Shown here piece by piece: positions 56,350 to 64,000 of a DNA stretch of 64,000 nt; position 1 is the first letter of the stretch, and each line of letters opens with the position of its first letter. Below the pieces are notes generated by a model, which was not told the origin of the DNA, did no database searches, and was given only the letters and a program-made list of their open reading frames with translations. The position numbers and the translations under genes are program-made. The stretch covers positions 132,968,092 to 133,032,091 of the forward strand of contig JAKSZU010000006.1 in assembly GCA_026018925.1 (NCBI GenBank). The letters are read 5' to 3'. The stretch comes from Tupaia tana (Eukaryota > Chordata > Mammalia > Scandentia > Tupaiidae).

Positions 56350-56372
56350 AGAAAGAAAAGAAAAAGAAAAAA
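56250..56372. repeat. Opposed T-rich and A-rich tracts
   Basis: TTTTTTTG/GTTTTTGG-rich sequence at 56,250-56,291 is followed by a 25-nt spacer (ATCCCCCTAGACC...). A run of about 31 A and a purine-rich AAG tract then extends to 56,372. The two arms can pair. Confidence 0.9.
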
Positions 56373-57339
56373 ATACAGCCCTTCTGAGACAGCTGACATA
56401 CTGGGGAGACCATCTGCCTGCCATAGGTTTACCTGCCATGGGCTTTTACAGTTTCAATTACAAGATAGTCAGTACGATAAGTGGCTGGTTACCAGATTAA
56501 CAGCGGAAACAAAGCAGAGAAACAGAGAGGGGAGAGAGAGAGAGGACTGTCTACATTAAGGGACTACAGAGCCATACATGCTATGACTTCAGAATGATAT
56601 CAAAATTAATGTTCAGTGAAATAGCAGTTAGATTTTTGTCAAGAGAGGAAACAGTATCAAAAGACTGTGGTTTGAAATCTGCAGTTAACCCTGCTAGACT
56701 GTGGCCGTACCCACAGACTACATCTTCTTCAGGATGTTAACATTTCCGTACTTTGCAAATGAACACTCATTATCCGTGGGTATAAGAATTAATTTATAGC
56801 CCAAAGGGCTATGGTCCTTACTCAACAGGAGCTAAGTTTTCTCAGGATGTGAATTTCATCCATCACCAACAGGACTCATTTGCATTTTCTAAATGCTCTG
56901 ACCCACAGAATCTCAACGAGCATCAGACAGTTGTTCCTAAGAGCCCCAACCACAATCTCACTACTACACACATAAACCATCAAACCACACTTCACTCTTC
57001 CCATACCTGCTCTTTGAACTAGATCACCAGGCTAGCCAATCATTACCTTTCTGCCTTTTTACAATTCTCCTTTAATGAATTCCAAGGGGCTCTTACTTTA
57101 TACTTCATCATATTTTACAACAATGGGGAAACCACCATTCTTAAAATGAGTTTAGTTGCTACAGACAATTTTTCCTTCAAACAAAATATGTAAAAGAAAA
57201 TTTCTGATTTAGTAAACTTTTACTGGAATTGAGATGTGTGGTTTATCATTTTCAAGTCACTCAGCTGCTCTTCAGAAAGTACTCATAGCAACAAGGACAT
57301 ACGTGAGTCACAGACTCAAACCTCTCTTTTTTACAGAAT

Positions 57340-57480
57340 AAACTCAAAGGGTGCACTTTAGTCAAGACCATAAGGTATTACTTTGTAACTAAGACAGAAA
57401 TGGAATCCAGGACCCCAAACTCCTATTCCAGGCTCTTTCCATTCCTTCTCCCAGTGACCTGATTCTGGACTTCATGAAAT
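57340..57480 (-). mobile_element. MIR fragment
   Basis: AACTAAGACAGAAATGGAATCC, AGGACCCCAAACTCC and TATTCCAGGCTCTTTCC follow the antisense MIR 5' part. Confidence 0.5.
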
Positions 57481-57574
57481 GGATGTCAGTTGGACTCCAT
57501 TGATTGTGTGAGTTGCGCTGTCATCTTTGGTAAGGAACATTACCAAAAGACAATTAACCAAAGAAAGCAAAAGG

Positions 57575-57760
57575 GTAATGATTAAAATTAACATTATATA
57601 CTAAGTTTCAAACAATGCACTACTTTATATTAAATATCAAATGCCACATTTACGGTTGAAGAATGGTGTCTGAGAAGTGTAGAGACTTGCTGAAGATTGC
57701 AGGATAACAAGTTCCAGAAACAAGATTCAAAGACAGGTCTGACTTACAGACAAAGCATGT
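57575..57760 (-). mobile_element. MIR fragment
   Basis: ACTAAGTTTCAAACAATGC, AATGGTGTCTGAGAAG, TAGAGACTTGCTGAAGATTG and AAGATTCAAAGACAGGTCTG keep the antisense MIR order. Confidence 0.6.
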
Positions 57761-59645
57761 AAGTAGCTGTCATGAAAACAAAGTTTACATACACAATTTA
57801 TTCTGCTTTTGTCTGAGTTTCATAACTTTGTCTCTGCTGAATACTCCAGATACCCTCCTATGGTACACAGAGAAGTGTACAAAACAAAAGTCATCCTAAA
57901 CTACTTAGAATCACCAATACACTCCCAAGTCTCACGCTATCTTATCTTCAGCCATGATAGTCCTATTTTCCTGAATGGCCTCACCACATTCCATTGTCTT
58001 TGCTGCTCGTTATTTATCTATAAAACTATACACGAAAATCCCGGCCACTCAATCCCTCTTCTCTGAAGCCTCTCCCTACTACTCAGGACCCTCCAGGAGA
58101 GTTAATCTTCCTGCTACTTCTGAACTGTTAAACTATATATTCAATTATTAAATACACAAATGAGTTCTATACCATGTCCCTTGTAGGGAGCTCCTTGAGA
58201 AGGAGGTTTAATTCACCCTATACTGTGTTTTCACAGGATCTATTAGCAATGTATCTGAAATGGCAATGCTGCTTTATTAATGTTTAATTATTATTGAATT
58301 AAAGATATTTGTTGGACCTCACTTATAGTAATGATATTCTATCTTAAACAATGAGTTTCTGCTAATGTCTTTTCTATACATGAAATAGTTCTTTGAAAGA
58401 ATCATGTCTTACGCCCTTCACAGCCAAGAAGAGTGCCACAGATAATAAATGTTCTCAAAATGATAGATCTGAATTGCTTATGGTATTAAAAATGGGGTGG
58501 GGATGGACAAATAACTAAAATATCACAGACTGCTTTAAATCTAGTTGAGAATAAGAGCAAAGTTTTCCTTTCTTGAGTCACCTTCAAATCATGGGATTCT
58601 ATCACATGAGAATACAGAATAAATGCACTGTGGTTAAAAGCTAGACGGCTGTGGCTAAAATGCTACTTTTCGTCAGGATTAATTGAGTGCAATCTTTTAT
58701 CTGTTTCTATTCAGCATATGTACTATATATCTGCTATGCATCTGAGGACAGCTGCCATTCTATTTACAGCATTATCTAAAAATGGCAACATTAAATCCAT
58801 CTTCCATCTCTTTGAGATCTTTTTCAACCACAGAATCATCTCAGATGTTCTGCTTTTAGAGCAAAATATATGAGGTGTGAATGTGTGTAACAGTAAAAGA
58901 CTAACAGGCAGAAATCCACAATGGTGGAATTATCCACTGGGGGTTGATAAAACTTTCCTCCTTTTCCTATCTCGAGAAAAGCTAGGGCAAGGAAACTAGA
59001 AAACATCAGGGGGCAAATTAAAAAGGTAGCAAACTCTGCCCTTACACCCCTATTCAGAAGTCTAAGAACCTAAATATTGATTTTTCAGGGCTTTTGTTGC
59101 TGACTGTAGAGATTTGGAGCCTAGACTGAAAAACAAACAGCAGAGGTGTGTGCTGACAAACCTTCCGAATACTATACTGCATTCCAGAGTCTTTTTTGAG
59201 AAAGTTAAAATTAATCTTTCAGCTTTTTGTAAAAGAAGAAAAAAAAAAAAAGCTGTGACTATGCTAATTATTTATTGTAGCTCTCCATGTTATACATCTT
59301 AACACAAATCTGCTGTCAGCTGCACTGACAGCTCTCATGGGAAGATGCAAAACCCCTGATTGTACAAGAACATAGAAGGACTGACCTTCCTGACCAGTCT
59401 GAACAACTTGGGAAACTTTCCACTCTTCTAATTGCTCTTCTATTACAAATTTCAAAAACACCAAATCTTGTCTTTACTAAGCTTCGAGGACATTTTAAAA
59501 ATCAATGTGCAGAAAAAGAGAGCAGTCCTTTCACGGCAAGACCCAAGTCTTGCAAAAAATTAGGTGGTCATTAAAATACTTCTTGCAAAAAATTTGCTCA
59601 TTATACTTAGTGTCTTATTAAAATCACCATTCTACTTTAACATTT

Positions 59646-59833
59646 TTTTAAAGAACTGTTTTACTTGACTTTATTTATTTATTTATATTTGACCAGAGAG
59701 GGACAGAGTGAAAGAGAATGAGTGAGTGAGAGAGAGAGAGAGAGAGAAAGAAAGCCGCCAGGTCTAGGACTCGAACCACGGTCGGCCTTGTGGGAGTCTA
59801 GCACCCTTAACCATCATGCCACCTGCCAGCTCC
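59646..59833 (-). mobile_element. Family B short tRNA-SINE
   Basis: On the minus strand GGAGCTGGCAGGTGGCATGA, GACTCCCACAAGGCCGACC, GTGGTTCGAGTCCTAGACC, GGCGGCTTTCTTTCTCTC and TGGTCAAATATAAATAAATA are present. The duplication is ctactttaacattt and ctactttaaaattt. Confidence 0.93.
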
Positions 59834-59857
59834 CTACTTTAAAATTTAAAAAAAATA

Positions 59858-60139
59858 TTTTTTTTCTTCCATTTTAAATTTGCCAAAGGGTGCATGCGTT
59901 TACCAGAAAGAGACAAGAAGACAGGGAGGAAAAGGGAAGGAGGAAGAGAGGGAAAGCACCACCAACAGGATGTGGTCATTGCCACTATCATGTCTCCATT
60001 TCTCCATCCTGTTAGGATTTGGAACATGCATGCACATGCATCAGGCATGTTTCTCAAGCTGCCAAGGTCAGGATTCAAATTGTGTGGTTGGTCATGTAGG
60101 ATCCAGCTTCTTTAACCACTAGTCCAGGGACTGCTCCTG
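59858..60139 (-). mobile_element. Family A tRNA-SINE, old copy
   Basis: Minus-strand GGAGCAGTCCCTGGACTAGT, GATCCTACATGACCAACC, CTTGGCAGCTTGAGAAACA and a GTAAACGCATGCACCC end are recognised. The purine block GACAGGGAGGAAAAGGGAAG is longer than in other copies. Confidence 0.78.
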
Positions 60140-60164
60140 GTAACTATTCTAAAAGCATTTTGTA

Positions 60165-60425
60165 ACATGGAGGCAGTGCATAGCGCTGGTTAATGGTATG
60201 AGTGGAAGACAGTGAAGTCAGACTGCCTGGGTTCAAATACCAACCAGTTCTATCACTCATTAGCTTTGTGACTTTGAGCAAGATAAAGAATCTTTCTTTG
60301 CCTTATTTGTATGGTTGTAACAATTAGTGTGTGTAAAGTTGTTAGATTAGTACACACCATGTAGTAAACAATCAAATAATGTTATTTATTTTTACTATCA
60401 AAATAGTACCTGATAGTAAATGCTC
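60165..60425 (+). mobile_element. MIR, near full length
   Basis: GGAGGCAGTGCATAGCGCTG, AGTCAGACTGCCTGGGTTCA, CATTAGCTTTGTGACTTTGA, GAGCAAGATAAAGAATC and ...ACACCATGTAGTAAACAATC represent the whole MIR plan. It is the best preserved MIR here. Confidence 0.85.
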
Positions 60426-60475
60426 ATAACTGAAAAATAAAAATTAAATGGTTTCAAAAACATACCTTATTTAAA

Positions 60476-60728
60476 AAGAGAGAGAAAGAGAGAGATTTTT
60501 GCTAGAGGGCATGTGTGCTCACCAGAGAGGCAGAAAGACACAAAGTGAGAAATCACCCCCCAGGAGGATAGCTACACCACAATCCCTTCTCCTCCATTCT
60601 CCTCTTGTGATTTTGGGCACGCACACACAAGCACCCCACCTGAGTTTTAGGCTGCTAGGTCCAGGACTCAAACCATGATCCACTACATGAGAGTCCAGCA
60701 ACATAACCATTATACCACCTGCTGGTCC
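60476..60728 (-). mobile_element. Family A tRNA-SINE
   Basis: On the minus strand GGGACCAGCAGGTGGTATAA, GACTCTCATGTAGTGGATC, GGTTTGAGTCCTGGACC, GAGGAGAATGGAGGAGAAG and CCTCTAGCAAAAATCTCTC are seen. The tail is purine-rich rather than pure A. Confidence 0.88.
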
Positions 60729-60861
60729 CTCAACACAATGTCTTAAATGGGGATAAGCAAGGAGAGCAGAGAGTATACAAGGAAAGCTTCTACAGAGGTA
60801 ATCACAAACAATTTTTTCTGGGTGTTGCTTTCTGAACAAGCTATTTATCCTAAATAAATTT

Positions 60862-60974
60862 TATACATATATACATAAGTATATATATGTATACACACAT
60901 ATATGTATATATATTTAGGTGTATGCCTGCGTCTATGTATATATGTGTGTATACATGCATATGTGTGTGTGTAA
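60862..60974. repeat. (TA)n/(TG)n compound microsatellite
   Basis: ATACATATATACATAAGTAT, ATATATGTATACACACATAT and a TGTGTGTGTG end are alternating purine-pyrimidine throughout, with local self-complementarity. Confidence 0.93.
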
Positions 60975-61132
60975 AAACTAAATTCTGAACAACAAATTCA
61001 ATTCAAATCTACAAACATTCTCAGAACACTCATCTGTGGGTACTCTTTTGCCGTGGGGGCAATAAGTTCTTTAAAAGAACTCTCTCTCTTATAGAAAAGA
61101 CATAACCAGAAACCTATTGTTCAATAGACACA

Positions 61133-61184
61133 TACTCACACACACATATTCACAAACACGCATTTACACACACACACACATTTA
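61133..61184. repeat. (CA)n imperfect microsatellite
   Basis: ACTCACACACACATATTCAC, ACACGCATTTACACACACAC and ACACATTT form two CA blocks separated by a short unique spacer. Confidence 0.9.
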
Positions 61185-61231
61185 AACATTACGTGGACAC
61201 AAAGTCCTCCAACTCAAAACTGGAGTGTTGA

Positions 61232-61438
61232 GGACTGGCTGGTGCAGGAGTAATGGAACACATTGCAAGGCCACCTCATATGCAAAGGTTCTGGGTTCAT
61301 GTCTAAAGACCTTCCTAAATCTGTGGAGTACCCAAGATCTGAGACTGGATAGGGCTGGGGATGATCGTGACTTGAAGACCCTGATGTGGATGCCCTCCCA
61401 TCTCTCTTCCTCATGGAAGAAATGGAAAAAAAATAATA
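61232..61438 (+). mobile_element. Family C tRNA-SINE
   Basis: GGACTGGCTGGTGCAGGAGT head, ATATGCAAAGGTTCTGGGTT, AAAGACCTTCCTAAATCTG, GAGACTGGATAGGGCTGGGG and CTCTTCCTCATGGAAGAAAT show the C block order. The tail is A-rich. Confidence 0.72.
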
Positions 61439-61449
61439 ATCTTTATAAA

Positions 61450-61790
61450 AAGGCATGTTTTATATATCATTCAATAAATTCTACTCACTCTCTATGGTTG
61501 GTAAATACACAAATGTTATTCTGTCAGTACATCTCTAATTCATTTTTATTTGATTAAACAAACTAAATAAGCTGAAAGATCCTAAGAATAACATCCCGTG
61601 CAACAGGTTAAATATGTATGTTCACAGCCTGACGAATGACAACTTAATAGGAGACAAATATGGTAATGGCATATTTACACCCTATATGACCATCTGCCAT
61701 TGGCATTTTCACCTATTCCACAAATAAGTCAAATGAAACTGAAAAATGACTAGTTATCAAACAGTAAGATACATAATTTGAAAGCCTTTC
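61450..61790. other. Unassigned AT-rich sequence
   Basis: Nothing recognised. Confidence 0.4.
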
Positions 61791-61794
61791 TTTT

Positions 61795-62046
61795 TTTCTT
61801 TTTAGTTTGCTATACTGTACATGTGCTTGCCAGACAAAAACAGAGAGAGAGACAGACAGAGGGAAAGTGAGAAAGCAACCCCCAGAAGCATACCACAATC
61901 CCTACTCTTCCATTCTCCTCTCAGGATTTTGGACATATACGCACACATGGCTAGCATGTTTTTCAAGCCCCAGGCTCTGGGGTTCAAACAGTGGAGCCAG
62001 CCTTACGGGATCCAGCTGCCTTAACCACCACATCACTGATTGGCCC
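61795..62046 (-). mobile_element. Family A tRNA-SINE, old copy
   Basis: On the minus strand GGGCCAATCAGTGATGTGGT, GATCCCGTAAGGCTGGCTC, AGCCTGGGGCTTGAAAAAC, GAGAGGAGAATGGAAGAGT and a GCACATGTACAGTATAGC end are recognised. Confidence 0.82.
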
Positions 62047-63105
62047 TATAATTCAAGTTTTTAAAAGAAAAATTAGTATTATTCCAAAAAGCCAAATACA
62101 TTAATATAATTTTTACCATGTGTTTTATCTTAAAACTTACATTATCATCATTCATTAACTCAATTTTGGAAATCTTAAATGTACAATTTAAATACACACC
62201 AATAACCTATAAAAAACAAACTAAAAGTTATGAAATTGAAAGTGGAGAATATCTATGATACTTCTTTAAAGAAAACCTAGTGTATATTATTTGTAAGGTG
62301 CCAAACTCATCACATCATTCATGGTATTAATCTTGGGTGTTTGCTGACTGGCAAGACTTTCAGAGAGTATGTCTCCAAAGGACGATAAAGCTTTCAAACT
62401 GCAGTTATGAAAAGTAGTAAATTCACACTTTTATTACCACGAAGACAAGAAGGTATGTTTTCAAAAACTAGCATAAAAATTTAACCACGATGAAATGATG
62501 TTTAAGGAGATTCTAAATGTATGTATATGATATTTATGAGTGTGTTTATTTAATATGTAAAATTCATTAAACTTTAGGGCATCAATAAAATTAAAACCCA
62601 TATCTACTCCATGGGTTAAAGCAGGAAAAATATACCACCTACATACTAATACAGGACAATTTTTTTTTCTGAGGATAAAACTGTGCTTCATTTCAAAGAC
62701 TGAGTCCTAGGAGTTCAGGAGATCAGCTTCTAATTTTTATATATTCTCATTGCTGATACACGAGCAACTACATTTCCAGGACCCAAAATTTCATTTAGAT
62801 TGTACAGGTCAACTGTGAATATAACTTCTTTTCAAGGATCATTCACAAAATAAAACTTGGTAAATTTTATCTCGTTCATCAATCACAAGCAGAAACTTTC
62901 TCACTTATACAGAAATACTGGAAAAGGTAGTGGAGCCTCTGTTCTGACATCAGTCAGTTTATCTCATGGTTCTGAGCTTCAAATCCCCCTGTGTTTAAAA
63001 TTAGAAAGTTGAAGTCAATTATATCTGAGCTCTCCTTAGTCTTGGAAATTTTTGTAATTCTGTTACCATATTCCATCATGGAATTTAACCAAAATGTGAC
63101 TTTAC
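62047..63105. other. Unassigned AT-rich sequence
   Basis: No repeat or exon is recognised. Confidence 0.4.
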
Positions 63106-63121
63106 TATGGAAGGAATGATT

Positions 63122-63381
63122 GGGACCAGCAGATGGCATAATAGTTACATTGCTGGACTCCCACATGGCCAAGAGCGGTTTGTGTCCCAAACCTGGTGTC
63201 TTCAAACTCACGCCAGGCACATGTGCATGCATGCCCAAGATTCCAAGAGAAGAATGGAGGATAAGGCATTGCGCATGCCCATTCCCCACCCGGGGCAGGG
63301 GTGATTTTTCACTTTCTGACTCTCTGGCAAGTACGTGTACCCTATAGCAAATATTTCTAAAAAAAAAAAAGAAAGAAAAAA
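63122..63381 (+). mobile_element. Family A tRNA-SINE
   Basis: GGGACCAGCAGATGGCATAA leads to CCCACATGGCCAAGAGCGG, TTTGTGTCCCAAACCTGG, CAAGAGAAGAATGGAGG, a rearranged CCCCACCCGGGGCAGGG at the palindrome site and CCTATAGCAAATATTTC. The flank ggaaggaatgatt recurs approximately as ggaggaatgatc. Confidence 0.92.
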
Positions 63382-63399
63382 GGAGGAGGAATGATCAAA

Positions 63400-63745
63400 A
63401 TATGTTCTCCCTGTAGAAGAGCAAATATAAAGCAAGAAAGTGTCATAATACTTTCCTGAAGACTTCATATTCATTGCTGTCTATTGTGGATGAGACAGTG
63501 AATATTTCTCTATCTCTTTAACTGTATCTCTGATAAAATGGAAGGTCCGAGAGATGAAGTACTGTACCTGAGATCATAGAGCTAGGAAGTACAAATTCAG
63601 ATCCTTCTGACACTGAGGCTTATATTCCTCTCATCCCAGCAACAAGTTTATAGAGAACCATGATAATTGAGGGGCAATTCTATTATTACTATTTATTCCA
63701 AAGTCCACTGATGCTATAGTACTCATTATTTTCTATATTTCTTTT
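63400..63745. other. Unassigned sequence with MIR remnant
   Basis: 63,540-63,650 resembles antisense MIR (GATCATAGAGCTAGGAAGTA). Otherwise nothing is recognised. Confidence 0.4.
63540..63650 (-). mobile_element. MIR fragment
   Basis: CTGAGATCATAGAGCTAGGA followed by CAGATCCTTCTGACACTGAG matches the antisense MIR core. Confidence 0.6.
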
Positions 63746-63756
63746 TTAAGCTTTGT

Positions 63757-63947
63757 GATTTTATTTGTTTGTTTTTAAAATTATTTTATTTAACTTTATT
63801 TATTTATTTTAATTTTACTAGAGAGGGAAGGAGAAAGAGAGAAAGAGAAAGCGAGAAAGCAAGTTGCCAGGTCCAGGACTTGAACCATGGTTGACCATGT
63901 GGGAGTCCAGCATCCCCAACCACCACGCCACCTGCCAGCCCCTTTTC
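63757..63947 (-). mobile_element. Family B short tRNA-SINE
   Basis: On the minus strand GGGGCTGGCAGGTGGCGTGG, GACTCCCACATGGTCAACC, B box GTTCAAGTCCTGGACC, GGCAACTTGCTTTCTCGC and AGTAAAATTAAAATAAATA are seen. The duplication ttaagctttgt is at 63,746-63,756 and 63,948-63,958. Confidence 0.94.
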
Positions 63948-63953
63948 TTAAGC

Positions 63954-63987
63954 TTTGTATATATCCATTATAATGGATATATACAAA
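63954..63987. repeat. Perfect 34-bp palindrome
   Basis: Arms tttgtatatatccatta and taatggatatatacaaa are exact reverse complements with no spacer. The left arm overlaps the right target duplication of the preceding SINE by five bases. Confidence 0.95.
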
Positions 63988-64000
63988 ATGGCACACATTT

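Larger units (their letters stand above)
54446..59631. other. 5.2-kb SINE-free interval
   Basis: The longest SINE-free stretch in the window. It contains decayed MIRs at 57,340 and 57,575 and a T-rich/A-rich pair at 56,250-56,372. Elsewhere it is complex AT-rich sequence, with a balanced block at 55,030-55,260. No exon is supported. Confidence 0.45.

Noticed and set aside
59652-64000. Idea that the whole right end is a segmental duplication of the left end because both start or end with B, A, C SINEs
   Set aside because: Unique sequence between the SINEs does not match; the resemblance is only through dispersed repeats.
1-64000. Colugo as the source species
   Set aside because: Colugo CYN SINEs, as I recall them, carry a tRNA-Ile-like GTGCTGATAACACC arm, which is not seen here. 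The 7SL/tRNA chimeras plus abundant tRNA-SINEs fit tree shrew better. Not proven without a search.
1-64000. CRISPR array, operon, phage or other prokaryotic system
   Set aside because: No evenly spaced short repeats, no dense coding and no ribosome-binding pattern. All repeats are eukaryotic interspersed or simple repeats.

Overview
The window looks like ordinary non-coding (intergenic or intronic) nuclear DNA from a placental mammal. It is AT-rich and dense in interspersed repeats. I found no supportable protein-coding exon, tRNA gene, rRNA gene or CRISPR array. The long open frames fall mostly in SINE bodies or AT-rich filler and lack codon structure or family motifs. Mammalian hallmarks are MIR and L2 fossils, an MST-type ERVL-MaLR solo LTR, L1M-type LINE remnants, and two old SINEs with an Alu/7SL-like half. 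The 7SL-like half points to Euarchontoglires. The dominant SINE is tRNA-derived. Together with the older 7SL/tRNA chimeras this fits a tree shrew (Tupaia, Tu-type SINEs) best; the assignment comes from recalled family structure, not from a database search. Colugo CYN SINEs, as I recall them, carry a different anticodon arm and are not seen. Repeat families as named here: family A is a long tRNA-SINE of about 250 bp. It has a tRNA-like head with A and B boxes, a conserved body with a C6-T-G6 palindrome, a pyrimidine run, the end block CCCTATAGCAAAAACCTCTC, and poly(A). Family B is a short tRNA-SINE of about 170 bp with the same head, then a pyrimidine run and a GTCAAATTAAAATAAATAAA tail. Family C has a different tRNA-like head (GTGGCACAGT...ACATGG...AGGTCCTGGGTT) and an AGAAATAAAT end. 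Family D is an old 7SL-like plus tRNA-like chimera. Layout: 0-7.3 kb carries A, B and C SINEs, an MST solo LTR and MIRs. 7.3-10.5 kb has almost no repeats. 10.5-20.7 kb has young and old A elements, two L2 blocks, an L1M 3' end and a mini-mariner element split by two SINEs. 20.7-35.3 kb has scattered SINEs, two more mini-mariner copies, a possible endogenous retrovirus pol remnant and a (CA)n. 35.3-44.2 kb ends in a 5.4-kb minus-strand L1M remnant used as a landing pad by four SINEs and a MITE. 44.2-59.6 kb is SINE-poor. 59.6-64 kb is again SINE-rich and ends in a perfect 34-bp palindrome. There is no gene system to interpret. The interest lies in transposon history: nested insertions, clear target-site duplications of L1-endonuclease type, a compact TA-targeting MITE family, and SINE-poor intervals that may hide regulatory sequence.
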